From: Cylicocyclus nassatus
Taxonomy: Eukaryota > Nematoda > Chromadorea > Rhabditida > Strongylidae
Assembly: GCA_958299035.1 (NCBI GenBank)
Contig: CATQJL010000223.1
Span: 51,566,302-51,630,301, forward strand
Length of the DNA: 64,000 nt
Direction of reading: 5' to 3'
The notes under the pieces are model-generated. The model searched no databases, was not told where the DNA came from, and saw only the letters and a program-made list of their open reading frames with translations. A program made the translations under genes and the position numbers. This document shows, one piece after another, positions 1 to 15,989 of the stretch (positions within the stretch are counted from its first letter, which is position 1; every line of letters begins with the position of its first letter).

Positions 1-1155
1 GCAGGACACCCTACTAAGCTAATGCCCAAGTCGCGGAGCACAATGCGCACTGAAAGCGAGAAAATCGCTCCGGAATGACGAATAGGGCAGAAGACCCAGG
101 GGACGACACGGCAACACTCCTCCAGTAATGCCCGCCCATCCGTGCTCGCTCATCCAATCCCCGCTCAAAAGAATGGAGCGAAATGTAGAAGTTTTCGCTA
201 ATTCTGAATTCCTATTCGAAATCGGGAATATGAAAAGGCACCGGGAAAAACACAGAAGTTGTAAACCAGGTGGGAGATTCCCCCAAACAGCACAAACATC
301 AATTAACAACATTACGCTAACCATTGACGACAGTGCCACGGCATGGCACGCGGGGGTAGGGGGGGACGAAGGCCGCCAGTTTTTACCTATAGGTATCCAT
401 TTGCCACCGTGCCGAGCCACGACGCCGCACAATGGCGTGCGTCAACCTGATATTCAATGCTGATGCCCCCAATCGTTATTATTTGTGTTCATATAACCAT
501 TTTGCTTGAAGATATTTTACAACAGCCCTGCTCTTTTTTGGCAAAGCGGCGACACGAAACGCCCAAACTGCACTTTAGGAGTACTTCCTTAACGCAACTG
601 AAAATTGCGGAGTGCGTTGCTAAGGTCAAAAGACCTCGCGCGATTTCTCCACAATCGAGGCGACACGCGACCCGGCAATCTACCGGTTGCTGGCAAATCC
701 ACCGCGCTTGGAATCCATATGCATAGGCGCGTACCTCTTGAAAGCTAATACGTACAAGCTAAATCTTGCGTACAGAGTATGCACCGACTGACTTTTAGCG
801 ACTAGAAATCGCGCGACAATGAGGTTTAACCAGGGTTGAGCGTGGGGTCAGGCCTGGGGGTCGTAGTGGATATAGTACGGAAGGGGGGGGGGGGGTCCTG
901 ATTAACACATTGACGACCAAAGCTTTTCTCGGACAAGCCAACATTTTTCAGGTAAAATCACGCACAATTCCATTTACAGTACACCTACGGTAGCGTTGGA
1001 AGCTGACAAAAACAGCAGAGATTGTATCTAGATCCAGAATAAAAGAAAACTCCTAGAGTTGGTTTGACGCAAATTAGTGGCCATTCCGATGAGAGTCATG
1101 GTTTGTCAAGCCTTGACACACCATGTGCGTCAAGCGGCCGTCAATGTATAATATA
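1..1155. other. Non-coding stretch, no gene recognised
   Basis: I see no convincing gene. Short open frames on both strands near 19-730 lack splice context and family motifs. The stretch is richer in GC than most of the window and has a G homopolymer near 882-894. The text around 130-165 (a CCCGCCCATCCG-type motif) resembles a segment near 8340-8370 in inverted orientation, so part of it is probably dispersed repeat. Confidence 0.5.
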
Positions 1156-1981
<826 letters not shown>

Positions 1982-2733
1982 AGAGTCGCTTTCAGTTGAG
2001 GAGATACTACGATTAAGGTGAAAAAGAAAAGCGCTAGTTCGGTGAAAATCGCAGTCTCATCGTACTGAAGGAATGAAGATCGGTAACAGCATACTGCTTG
2101 CCACAATCGAAGTTTCGGCCAAAATTCAAATATTCATCTATTATCCTGACATATCATAGGGTCACCAAAGAAGCTCGCTGTGTGAAATGGATACCACATC
2201 CGTAATCGGTACATCAAATTACCTCTATGAGCTTTACAAACCACTGCCTACTGCATTTTATTGCCTGTGAACGCCTAAAAAGCGTGAATTTCAAACATGA
2301 TAGGCTTGGTTTCAGAAGTGAAAAAACTTAGCCTTTTTATACTCATAAGAAAATAATGTTCTCTAACAGTTTATGCTAGAAATCAGGCTTCGTAATGCTT
2401 TCAAATAGTAGAGTAAGAAGGGGTTTCAATATTACAACCGGAACGTTTTTCACTTAAAGTGCTTTAACTACAGACTACCACAGGCCGATACAAAACGAAG
2501 CAAACTCAAACATTTACTGTGGAATCTTCGAGGGTTGTGCTAGCGAATGGCAAAAACTTGGGTAGAAAGGTTCTTCGGGAATAAAGTTAATGGGGTCAGG
2601 GCAACCCCTCGAAGGTCAGGCTGCCTGAGCTTCTGTAGCCTTGCACCCGACTCCCTTTAACTTGCCTGCAGTACTCAAAAATTGCTCCTTCTCTAGTAAG
2701 GGTATTGAGGTCAAAGCCTCTTCTTGCTATACT
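1982..2733. other. Intergenic, nothing recognised
   Basis: AT-rich unique-looking sequence with no open frame or motif that I can support on either strand. Confidence 0.4.
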
Positions 2734-3209
2734 GACAAGGAAAGGATGGTTGGTCGCAGTGGCCTTTTGAGATGGGATTTATACCTTGGTGGAGGGCAAA
2801 AACGCTGATTCTAAATCTTTCTTCCTTATCTGCGCCACGTTCCTAGACAAGGAGTTATGGGCGTTTGAAGGAGCAGAAAATGAGTGTTTTTCTGGGATAA
2901 AAACAGTTGCAAAAATTTTCCTAGCGCTTGAATGAGAAAGCCGGAGTGCAGATATATCTCATTTAAAAGTACTTATTTTACAGAGTGGTGGAAAGATTAC
3001 CGCTGGTCCATTTAAGCGCTAGGGATAATGTTACTTGTTTTTGATATTATTTGCGCATTTAATTTTTTCTCCAATAAAAGCTCATAACTTCTCGTGCGGA
3101 AACGCGCCGCAGATAAGGAAGACAGATTTGAAATCAGCATTTTATCCTCTCCAATATGGTTTATGAATCATCGCAAAAGACCACTTCAACTGACCATCCT
3201 TCCCTTGTG
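2734..3209. mobile_element. Inverted-repeat MITE, ACAAGG family, copy I
   Basis: Left end GACAAGGAAAGGATGGTTGG is matched in reverse by a right end finishing CCATCCTTCCCTTGTGAG. Inside, an AATCTTTCTTCCTTATCTGC block on the left is mirrored by GCAGATAAGGAAGACAGATT on the right, so most of the ~475 bp folds back. Four more copies lie at 45583-46053, 50640-51097, 52572-53030 and 53783-54246. No protein is encoded, and no target-site duplication is obvious at any copy, so the superfamily is not assigned. Confidence 0.8.
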
Positions 3210-3548
3210 AGAATTTGGAACCAAACACTCCAGCTCCGTGGAAAACAGAGCTACCCAGATCAATTTGCCGTCAAGTTCCGTGTTGTCGTGCAATCGCACA
3301 AAGCTGCGCCTACAAAAAACAAGAACCCTCCAGAGGCTGATCCTCTTCGAAATATCACAGCCTGAGTTCCTGGAGGAGATGCGGGGTCGTCTAGGGGCTT
3401 TCGCAGGGGAGGGGAGGGTATGTTTTAAAAGACTTGGGCCTGACCTCTCGCTTAACCCTGGGTATGACCCACCTCTAATACACCTGCCGATTCCGAACAA
3501 TATCTGCTTAACCAACGACCACAGTTTAGCACTTGTTCGTGTCACTAG

Positions 3549-3789
3549 TGTCGAGACGCAGACTAATTAGAGTCCGACAGTCCTCTCGCCGACTTGGTGC
3601 CACCAACTTCAGATGAGTTGGCACTCCCCGGGTGCTCGGTGGTCCCCTCCCCAGTTATGTTCCCCCACATTTATACATATGTTATAATGATAAACTAATC
3701 TAGTCAAGAACTGTTATATTAGTGCAAAGGAAAGAAACTAAGGGTAGAGGGATCAAGCTAAGAGAATAGCTAACTCTTCAAACTTGACA
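3549..3789 (-). mobile_element. Solo LTR-like repeat (third copy)
   Basis: Reverse-strand copy of the ~239 bp repeat that brackets the element at 11646-14348. It starts TGTCAAGTTTGAAG and ends GTCTCGACA (TG...CA ends). No matching flanking duplication is visible, so it is an old solo LTR, or the unit is a SINE-like repeat instead. Confidence 0.65.
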
Positions 3790-4349
3790 AGAAATCATCT
3801 TCTACCCAGCCACCTTCAAGTAGGGCTCTTCCGAATCGTAATGGTTGTGTCAACTGCATCCATTTGCATACGCCAACACTATTTCACCAGATTTTCCTTT
3901 TTTTTCAACCGCTTTTCTTCCATTAGTTGCTAGCTCAGGAGAGAAATCCTTATACGTCCAAGTTAGCGATTTCCTAACCCGCTTCAAAGCTTCTGCAGCG
4001 CTTAGACGTGCAAGCTGAGCGCACGAGGTAGAGCTCGAACTGGCAGAGACCATACAATAAGCGAGCAACCTATCATTTGGTTGCAACTTTTATGCTGGAA
4101 ATATCACTTCGCCGTCGCGTGTCCATGCTTCCGCAAAATCGACTTGAAGGTATCATTGACTGCAGAGTTCGCGCGTGGCGCAAGAGCGTCCGAACGTATC
4201 AATGATATAGTTTTACTGTGTATACATGATTGATGAACTAAATATCGGTCGATATCCCAACCGCCCTACCGCGCATTTGAGAGCGCACCATAAGATCATC
4301 ATTAGTTTTTAGTTTTCAACTAGCACATCTTCAAAGCACGGCAACCAAC

Positions 4350-6905
<2,556 letters not shown>

Positions 6906-7049
6906 TCCTGAACAAAAAACTGAGACAGTAACACTGATCTCGATAGAAATATGTGGGATATCACGCCTCAGAGTTCAGCAATTCCTTGAGGTTAAAGAGA
7001 GCATTCCGAGAAAACGTACATTCACGACAGTGCTAGGCAGATTTAAAAA

Positions 7050-7235
7050 CTATGTTTTCACCCGTTACCGTACACCCACCGTACCCGAGAAAATGACGCT
7101 ACGGTACAAAACCAATGTGATATTCGGCGTCAGCGGATCGATTAACCCCCCTGGACCAAGTTTCAGCAAAATCCATGTCAAAAAAAAATTTTTGGGGCCG
7201 GGATACTGGAACAGCGCCAATTTAGAAATCTGGAC
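7050..7235. mobile_element. Half copy of the GGCGCTATTC palindrome family
   Basis: Contains the family text CCGTACCCGAGAAAATGACG, then a GGACCAAGTTTCAGCAAAAT block and a terminal GGAACAGCGCC, matching one arm of the complete element at 9961-10884. The opposite arm is missing, so this is a truncated copy. Confidence 0.7.
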
Positions 7236-7254
7236 TTGGATACCCGCCCTCCGT

Positions 7255-7493
7255 TAGAGGCAGCGTCCAGGCGAACCTAAAGCTATGGTAATTTTGCGTG
7301 CAAAGTAATTTTGGGACCCTAACTAAGGCACGGTCCAAGCGGCAGGTCAAATGACTCACTAAAGGCTGAGATATAAGCCTCCAAACACCCCAGGATCGTA
7401 TTATCCGGCTTGCATCGTGTTTGCATGCTTCCGCGCGAGGACCACGCGAAACTCTCGTGTCGCCCATGAGTCCATGCGAAATACGGTGCCTTT
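7255..7493. mobile_element. Degraded piggyBac-type MITE
   Basis: Starts with AGGCAGCGTCCAGGCGAA and ends GGTGCCTTTAA; the left half shares GGGACCCTAACTAAGGCAC.. and GGCTGAGATAT with the intact element at 58194-58545. The left TTAA has been lost. Confidence 0.6.
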
Positions 7494-7495
7494 AA

Positions 7496-9244
7496 GAAAG
7501 TGTCCGGGCAAATAGATTTGGAGATTTCTTGCTTACCTGAGCCTATTCGCTATCCTGAATCCAAAAATCATAGTAGAGGGCGCAAAACAGCGAAAAACGC
7601 TAATGCAGGAGGGAAATCAGCAGGTGGGCGGCATCTTCCACTCCATAAAGTCACCTCCCGATCTCCGGAGCGATTTTCTTCCAGCTTCAAGTTACTCGTT
7701 CGCGCTTGGCCGATGCGCGATGTTGGGGCTGCTAGCGGAAACGAGAAGATCGGAAAATGGGAGAGAGACGTTACGCGGTAAAAGACTCCGCCCACCCACT
7801 GATTTTCGGATTCAGCATAGCAAATAGACCCAGCTAGCAAAATCCCAAACTTGACTTTGTGCCAGGACACTGTCATCAAAGGGTGGCTCGGCAAATCTTC
7901 GACCCAGATTCTTTTATGCTTACCTGACGTCTTTTTTGCTTACCTGGTGTAATCCTATGTGGTGATTCCAAAAATCCACTTAAGGTGGGAAAATGGCAAA
8001 ACATTTCCCAAGGCCCTTCGATTTGAACCTGGGTGGAAGTTCACTTGGAGACACAGACCAGTTGCGGGTTTGGGCAATCTTCTTGGCAAAGGTAGCATGC
8101 TGTGCGCTAGGACTTGCTCTGTTCTCATATTTGGGTTGTCAACCTACCTAATCGAAAATTCTAGATATTTTGCCGACCCGAGCACTGCCTTTGAAAACGT
8201 CCACCCAGATCCCCTACGTCATTGTTTCTATCGTTCCGGGGCCTTCCCATGTCCCTGATTCGAATATCAACTCGGCAATCCGCGAAAAACCCGAAAATCG
8301 CCGTATCGCAGGATCCGCAGGGCGAGTTTCCAGGAACGGTGATTGGTTGAATGCGTACGGATGGGCGGGATGAACGTCAAGCCCACTCAGGGAGGGCCAA
8401 CGTGACGGGCCCGTCATCTGAAGCGATTTTCGCAGCAATTTTCTCGCTTACAGAGCAACTTTTGGCTGCGCAAGTTGGCCAGTATATAGCTGGGGCCCGC
8501 TATTGTTAGGCACATCGAGATTTCACTGACTTCAATTTGGGTGGACGGTGCCTTTGAGGATAAAAAGGGGCAGAATGTAAAGAATGACTCGCTGAGAAGT
8601 CTCACGAAAAGACCAAAGCGGCCATCGACCAACACCGCTCAATTGGGCAAAGAATTTCTCGACATTATCGAGGTTTCCTTGTACACACAGCATTTAGATA
8701 GTCAATGGCCAAAAAGTCTAGTCACATAACAACGGGCACAGTTCACCAGATGTATTATAAAACTTCATGATTTCAAAGCAAAAAGACCAATTATGAAGTC
8801 CGCAAAGAACAGAAGAATAGAACAAACCTAACATCACCATGCTCACAACATCAGCGATATTTAGAGGAAGTTCCGCTGTTGATTGGGAACTTATAGTATT
8901 CTCATCGTTAGGATCAATATGATAGCAAACGTAGATACCTAATATGCAGTTCAGCTTTATTGCTCGCCCAAGATTGCGCGCAGAGCCACTTGATTAATTT
9001 CCAGTTACAAAAAAAAATCTGCGGACTACCGTAAAAATATGTAATGCATCATACTGGAGGCTGAACAATGGAACAAAACAAGAATACAAATAGCAACAAC
9101 AACATTAGTTTAAGCCACGGCTTGCCCGTGCGAAGTCTGTAGGAACGTACTATTGCAGCCACCACGCGCAAATCAAAAGTGCCGCAGTTTGTAACGGTCT
9201 AGCAACTTAAAAAAAGCGAAACGCTTCAGGACTAAGTCTTTCCT
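7496..9244. other. Non-coding, probably old transposon debris
   Basis: No gene is supported. GTCCACCCAGAT near 8204-8215 and TTTGGGTGGACGGTGCCTTT near 8534-8553 look like inverted ends of a relative of the TTAA family (compare 63576-63726), so roughly 8187-8556 may be one degenerate copy. The rest is AT-rich with no recognised feature. Confidence 0.35.
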
Positions 9245-9500
9245 AAAGGCAGTGTCCAGGTGAAAATAATTTTGGAACTCCGACGACACCGCTCAAGCGC
9301 CAGTTCAGATGGTGCTCACGGCTGAGATATTTGCCTCCAAACTGGATCCCAGTAAATATCGTATTAACAGACGACTTAATACTTGCCTCTTGTTCGCATG
9401 GTTTCATACCACGAGCCATCATTTTCAAGCACGATGCAACATCCGTTAACACAGTCCTAGGGTTCAATTTGAAGGCAAATATCTCAGCCAGGGTCCGGCA
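9245..9500. mobile_element. Degraded piggyBac-type MITE with internal palindrome
   Basis: Begins AAAGGCAGTGTCCAGGTGAA. GGCTGAGATATTTGCCTCCA (9323 onward) is mirrored by a GGCAAATATCTCAGCC block (about 9475-9490), as in 58194-58545. The right terminus is not clear. Confidence 0.55.
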
Positions 9501-9960
9501 CAAAATGTCTGGAAGCAGGCTGGACTTCGTTTTTGGAGCATGCCCCGTAAAGAAATTGTGTACATGCATTACTAGCAAAGATTCTGGAGGAGCACATATC
9601 GTGTGCAAGACAATTCAACACTTCCTACAGTGCTAAAAGCGACCACTGATTCAAGCACAAGCTTTGAATCCAGGTTATTACATGATGGACGTGCTCCATC
9701 GTGTCTTGCGAAAAGCGCTCGCGATTTGAAAGCAAAGCCAAAATTGCCAAATTGCTTGTTTACAGCGTAAAGACAAGCATGTGACATCAAATTTGGAATG
9801 CAGGCATAGAATACTATTTACGGAAGAATTATGTAAAAAGTTTTGAAAACTTATATGAAGAAATACCTTTTCCAAAATTAGTCCGTTTCTAGACGGCCAC
9901 CAGACGATCTGAGATCGATTGGGGCATATATTTCTGTAAGTTCACATGTGTGGATTTTTC

Positions 9961-10884
9961 GGCGCTATTCGGCTATCCGGGCCCCAAAATTTTGGTCATG
10001 GATTTTGCTCAAACTTGGCCCAGGGGGGTTATCTGACATGCTCGTTCACAGGAAATCGCCTCCCTGTGGGGTTACGGTAAGTATACGGTAGGGGGTCAAA
10101 ATCACGGATTTGCCCGAAACTTCGTCTAGAGGAGTTATTTGGCATGCTGAACACGAATATGATGTTAATTTCGTGCGACAGCGCCATCCGGTAGAGTTAC
10201 GGTAGGACTACGGTAAAGGGTCAAAATCACGGATTTGCCCGAAACTTGGTCCAGAGGGGTTATTCGACCCGCTGATGCCAAAATCACATTAGTTTTGAAC
10301 CGTAGGTCATTTTCTCGAGTTACGGTAGCTACACTGTAGCGGGTGTTCTGCCTGAAACGGGTGTACGACGATTCGGACGATCGTGAAGCTTTGCACACAC
10401 GACTACCGCTGCGCGCTAAACACCCTGCTGCGGCTTTTGCCTAAGCAAAGCACAGGGAAAAGATACATTTGCCGATTTGTGATTTTGACCCCTACCGTAA
10501 ACCTACTGCAGGGAGACGTTTTCGTGCGGAGAAAGTGTGACATTTCCAATCAGCATGTCGAATAACCCCTCTGTGCGAAGTTACAACGGATTGTGAGATT
10601 TTGACCCCCTACCGTATACCCACCGTAACCCGAGAAAATGACGCTACGGTACAAAACCAATGTGATATCAGCATCAGCGGGCCGAATAACCTCTCTGGGC
10701 CAAGTTTCGGACAAATCTGTGATTTTGGCCCCCTATTGCATACCTACCGTAACGCCATAGAGAGGCGATTTCCTGCGGAGAAAATATGATATTCGTGACG
10801 AGCATGTTAGATAACCCCCCTGGGCCAAGTTTGAGCGAAATCTTTGACTAAAAAATTGTGGGGCCCAGATACCCGAATAGCGCC
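9961..10884. mobile_element. 924 bp palindromic DNA element with 8 bp target duplication
   Basis: Both ends carry GGCGCTATTCGG in inverted orientation, and GATTTTTC lies immediately outside on both sides (9953-9960 and 10885-10892). The arms contain repeated blocks of CCGTA..CCCACCGTAAC and GGGCCAAGTTT..AAATC type. A central ~85 bp spacer (about 10375-10455) is nearly identical to the spacer of the copy at 37042-37759. No transposase is present. An 8 bp duplication fits hAT or Merlin; GG-type ends lean to Merlin but do not prove it. Confidence 0.85.
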
Positions 10885-10892
10885 GATTTTTC

Positions 10893-11641
10893 TATCATGG
10901 AGGATTCCCCGGTCAAAAATATATCCCTGAGCATGAGAACATTTTCATATCATTGCCTTTCCTTTGTTTTTTGCCTTAATTTCTTCATTCGCATTCTTAA
11001 ATGCGCGCTAATGCCAAACTCTTGTGCATGCTATACAGCTTCACCTTTGATTTTCACTTTTTCTTTCAGACTAGTAACTTATTCTTGTTTTCATCTTTTC
11101 GTAAGTCAGTAGGTCAAATTCTTGTTTTCATCTTCTCGTAAGTCAGTATTTCAAAGGGGACTTCGTAAAACTTCCGAAAATCAGGGGACACATCGCTTTC
11201 AGAAACCCTAGAAACCGACTCGTGCCGTGCCCTGACTCGAAACGATCATGTAAAGTAAATCATGGTGTTTTTGACATTGAGGTCAAACGACCCTGTGAAA
11301 TAAATTATGATCGTTTTTTCGAGTTAAATTTACATGATTATCGGCAATTAGCCGTTTGCCACTTAACCCACTTCATTCCGCCTATCAACTACCCAGCTAC
11401 GGTTACCCACAACAACGCCGTGCTATTTTATCTTAATATCGCCCATTACTTTCTGAAGATCACTATTATCACTGTGAAACAGGTACTCTCCGAAGAAGAC
11501 GATTGTCAAACCGTTGAGTCCAAAGGAATTTGCCATGCTACCCTAATTTCAAAGGTACAAGATGCACTTTTTTCGATTTTTCAAGCGAGCTGCTCAGTCG
11601 GGTCGTTGTGTTTCGGAAAACGAGACTCATGAGGGCACGAT
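10893..11641. other. Intergenic with one unassigned open frame
   Basis: A 136-codon plus-strand frame spans 11222-11632 but has no recognisable domain, signal peptide or splice context, and it ends at an LTR-like repeat. I treat it as chance. A 27-base direct repeat (AATTCTTGTTTTCATCTT..) occurs near 11079-11150. Confidence 0.35.
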
Positions 11642-11939
11642 ACCCTGTCAAGTTGTAGAGTTAGCTATTCTCTTAACTTGACCCCTCTACCCTTAGTTTC
11701 TTTCCTTTGCACTAACATAACAGTTCTGACTAGATTCTTTTATCATTATAACATATAAATGTGGGGGAACATAATTGGGGAGGGGACCACCGAGCACCCG
11801 GGGAGTGCCAGCTCATCTGAAGTTGGTGGCACCGCCCAGTCGGCGAGGGGACTGTCGGACTCTGGTTAGTCTGCGTCTCGACATGTCCGTTCCATGGCAA
11901 AGCTCGTCCTCGAGCTTTTGAGGTTGGCCATGGTTATTG

Positions 11940-12065
11940 AGTTGTCATCAGTGGCTTCACTGTGGAGTTGCCCATATGCATGGTTGCGATGTCATCATTG
12001 AGTTGGACGTTGCCCATATGTACAGTTGACGTTGCCCATACGTGTAGTTGATGTTGCCCATTTAC
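11940..12065. repeat. Degenerate short tandem repeat (GTTGCCCATA unit)
   Basis: Five or so imperfect units around GTTGAC/GTTGATGTTGCCCATA of ~25 bp occur inside the LTR-flanked element. Confidence 0.6.
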
Positions 12066-13254
12066 CATTTGCTGTTTGGTTCAGGGCAGACTTGCTTCAG
12101 GCGTTAGTCGCTGGATTTTTCTTTATAAGGACAGGGGGAAAAGGGATGAGAAGGCACGCTTTCGCACGCCCTGTCAGAAAAATGAGCTCGTCTCGAGCTG
12201 AAGAATGGAAGCAACATGGACGAATGATGAGATGATTCAAATGATGAGCAAATCGGGGTACGGATGAGGCTTCCGTAATCCTTTGGGGAGGCGGATAGGG
12301 ATTTCCGCATGGTGGTAAAATATGACATAGGGTATAGGAAGGCGGATAAAGACCGCGCTGGTGACGAAATATGACATACGGGAGTATGATGACATCCGTA
12401 AAATAATGAGCAGCAGTGTTGTAGAAAAATGGGATTACGAGCATGGAATAACGCATGGAATAATACATAAATTGACAGCAAACAGCAAAATGAATTATGT
12501 TCGAAGACGACGAAGGAACGGAATGTATATTCCGAACATTTGCCGTTACAGAGCATGGTAAGCTATGATATGGACATGTAATTTCACAGGATATTGACAT
12601 TTTTTTTACCTGCAAGCAACTCAGGAGGGAACACTTCCCTAACGTTGATTACAAGGGCGTGGGTGAAAAGTGATTGACTGAAAGCCTTCTCCGAGCCGCC
12701 AATCAGAGAAGTCTTTCTTTTTACGGTGCGATGGCTTGCGGGCAAACTTACAAGTGTCAGTAGCTGCTGCGTGAATGAGATTTGTGAGGTTGCTACTGGC
12801 ACTTCTCACTCATTATGAGGGAGACCAATTCGTTCCTTGTCTCAGACGCTCTGAACGTCTAAGATTAGGCTGGAACCTTTTCTGGAAATTTTTTCAACCT
12901 TGAACACGAATGATTTTTTTTCGTTTTTGGTTAGAGTGGATAACAGAACTGCACAAAATTGTATGAACACACAATGATAATAAAACACTGAAAGCTAATA
13001 AATGAATACCTCTGTGACAAAGTTGGATAAAGATGATCAGTAACTATCTAACTCGCTTCAGTAGTCGAGGATTATCTGGTCCAGAGCTGTAGAATCTTCT
13101 CACAAATTAGTAATTAGGCGAAGCTGACTTAAGCGCAAACTAAGCAGTATTGTATTACTGCTTGGAACGGATTCCGCTGAGCTTAGGACAGCTCCTGGCG
13201 CCTATATGCCACTCAAGACACATAATGACGCTCTCAATCGGCATGACTGGGAAA

Positions 13255-13345
13255 GGGCCTCCGGTAACCCCATGGGCTATCACATAGCCTATGGAATCAC
13301 CATAGGCAACATAGCCTACGGACTATCCACAGGCGTCTAGATCGC
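13255..13345. repeat. Cluster of overlapping short inverted repeats
   Basis: CATAGCCTATGG, CCATAGGC, CATAGCCTACGG, CCACAGGCG and CGCCTGTGG follow each other within 90 bases and can pair in several ways. No gene association. Confidence 0.6.
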
Positions 13346-14641
13346 CTGTGGAACTGGCGGCAATTAGAAACGGCTATGGCAATTAAACACAATTATAAAA
13401 ATTTTATACATATGTACAGTGCCGGCGTTGGCGATAGAGTCCCTGAGTTTGTGTAAAAAATAACGATGGAAAGTGAGGAAGAAGAAAATAAATGACTGAA
13501 AATAATGTGTAAAGTTGTAGGCGAAATATGGTGAAAAATGGTTGTGAAAATGAATTTTACATGTTTTGGAAAGATAATAGATTGTGAAAGAGAAAATGTG
13601 GAAGTTACAAAGTAAAATATGTTTTGAAAAAATGAAATGTTTTAGATTTGTTTCTAAATAAATAGGGTGGGGAAAGGGGGCTAGAGGAAGAAAGAGTAAA
13701 TATTTACGGTTCTTCACGTGGTATCACGGTAAAAACTGTAAGGGATCAAAGCAGAGAAAAAATATCACATACCATATTCAATATAGTAATATATTTATTA
13801 TCTGCTATGAAACAAAAAAAAGACTGTCAAACACATAGTAGGTAAAGAATACATGATTATATTCATTACCCACTATGACACGAAAAATATGACAAAATAA
13901 GAAAAAAACACACTCAGACCCATCGCCTGGACTCAAGGGAAAAGAGAAAGGAAAGGGTAAATATGAAAAAGGGCTACGTAATTCACGTAGGAGATGAGGG
14001 CTGGTGCCGGTGGTGGGATTAGCAAAGATCTGCGCAAAATCTATGCTTACACTTTTTTTTTGAAGAAAAGTTATGCGACAAATTCGTTCAGAAAAACCCG
14101 GGACCTCCATGTCAAGTTTGAAGAGTTAGCTATTCTCTTAACTTGATCCCTCTACCCTTAGTTTCTTTCCTTTGCACTAACATAACAGTTCTGACTAGAT
14201 TCTTTTATCATTATAACATATAAATGTGGGGGAACATAATTGGGGAGGGGACCACCGAGCACCCGGGGAGTGCCAGCTCATCTGAAGTTGGTGGCACCGC
14301 CCAGTCGGCGAGGGGACTGTCGGACTCTGGTTAGTCTGCGTCTCGACAACCCTCAGGCAATACCCAGCGCGGTATGAGGTCCTTTGGCCGCGAAATTTAA
14401 AAGCGTGTTTAAGCTAGTCGAGTTTAGATTTAAAAAAAGAACAGTTGCGTCTTGTACTCGTAAAATTAGGGCAATGTAAGATTTGTCTAACACATCAAGT
14501 ACTGCCTGTTAGTGCTTGTTGTTGCCGGACGCTTGACTTGGTACACTGCGGAATTTCTCTTGCATGAGCATGTTCTTCGAGGGAGACCCCATTCCGGTAG
14601 CGGCGGGTAAAGCTCGTAATTAATGTATCGTTCTCTAACTA

Positions 14642-15659
14642 CAGGGTGGTCCACATGAAGTGACACAAGAAGAAAAAATTATAACTTCGCAAGGACTGGA
14701 TAAAATCAGAAGCTTTTGTCTTTACCTGATAGAGAAGAGAATTCTGTATAGGGACTTTCAACTAACTTTTGAGATATTTGTCCCAGGTTTTTTAAAAATC
14801 CTTTTTTCTTCTTCATCTTCCAAAAACTCTTCGATTTGCGCGCGATCCAAACTCTCACCAGGTTTCTTTTTGGAAAATCTTTTTCCTTTTAGGCAGACGG
14901 AAAAGAATGTTTGTGGGTTCAAGGATAGGCGAGCTAGAGGGCCAATTGTCATTTTTTTTCCAGTGTCCAAAGACGGTTTTTATACAACTGCAAACTCTTC
15001 TTCCCGCTGTGGATTGGTGTCTAGTCACGCTAAAAATTCAAAAGGGTTTATAGTATTTCTTTTGATCCAAGAAAGTTCCACAGTTTTCCAAATTTTGCTT
15101 TCTATGTTTTTTCCAGAATCTCGAAAACTGCAATTCTCGTTGCCATGGCGACTGCCTTTGATAAACCTTCAGGCTTGACCATGTTTTACTAAGAACCGAA
15201 GTCGGGAACAAGCACAACGGGACAGAAGAATATGGAGAAGACGACTATCATCAAAACATGTAAAAAAAGAATAAAATGACCTTTTTGCAGCGCGTCAAAC
15301 ATCATGTGAGTCACATAAGAAAAAACGCTGTTTGGGCTTTCCACTCAAACATTTCTGAACTCACGAATTCTCTTCCTGGCCTATCTGTAAGTAAAACGCT
15401 CTCTCTTTCAGATCCATTTCATTGGATTTGCTAAAACTAGATCCTGGGACAAAATTCCGCCAAAACCATTGCGCGCATTTTAAAATTTTTTCTAAGCAGA
15501 ATAAATTTTTCAGCAAAGCCGAAGGTTGATAATTCGAAAGTAATCTAAAATATTTATATGGAATTTTCCTTGTCTATCAGATGAAAACAAAAGCTTTTGA
15601 TTTCATTGAGTTCTACCAAAGTTACGGAAGCTTTTGTGCGTCATGTATATGGCCACCTG
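14642..15659. mobile_element. ~1 kb mariner-type palindromic element
   Basis: TA flanks both ends (14640-14641, 15660-15661). The left end CAGGGTGGTCCACATGAAGT matches the inverse of the right end (..ACATGA...CACCTG, imperfect). Further in, ATCAGAAGCTTTTGTCTTTA on the left is mirrored by an AAAACAAAAGCTTTTGAT region on the right. The 172-codon plus frame at 14660-15178 falls wholly in the left arm and is not a gene. Old, diverged copy. Confidence 0.7.
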
Positions 15660-15989
15660 TACTCTTAGTCCGGCAATCCTTTAAGATTAAGGATTCTGTC
15701 GGTAATAAGTGAGAGTAAGTGTGAGTGAGTGCCGGTAATAAGAGCAAGAAAAGCACCTTCCAACGTGCACATATTGCCACATCGAACACCAGATTTTATA
15801 GAATAGCTACTCCGAACACAAGACAACAAAAAACGGACAGAACTTCTGACTTTTGCAGCAGCACTGTGATGATATCACTAGTTATTAAACGACCATAAAA
15901 AAGTCGCCAGCTTAAACCTTACCTGTGCTACAAAATTTTCCACATGGTTTGTTCAACCTGAGAGCGATCAAAACTTAAATAAATTTTGA

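Larger units (their letters stand above)
11646..14348 (+). mobile_element. LTR-flanked element without polymerase (TRIM/LARD-like)
   Basis: Two direct repeats of 238-239 bp at 11646-11883 and 14110-14348 differ at only about three positions. Each begins TGTCAAGTT and ends CTCGACA. ACCC (or ACCCT) occurs just before the first (11642-11646) and just after the second (14349-14353), consistent with a 4-5 bp target duplication of one inserted unit. The 2.2 kb interior has no reverse transcriptase, integrase or protease motif; two overlapping minus frames near 12097-12615 match nothing I know. Primer site and polypurine tract are not obvious. An alternative is two independent SINE-like insertions, but the shared flank argues against it. 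Confidence 0.65.

Noticed and set aside
11222..11632. 136-codon plus frame
   Set aside because: No recognisable motif, splice context or relation to neighbours.
12097..12615. Two overlapping minus frames of 172 and 150 codons
   Set aside because: Both frames are open over the same DNA, as expected by chance in a stop-poor stretch; no retroelement or host motif is seen.
14660..15178. 172-codon plus-strand frame
   Set aside because: It lies wholly in one arm of the mariner-type palindrome at 14642-15659, has no domain, and its mirror arm is not open.
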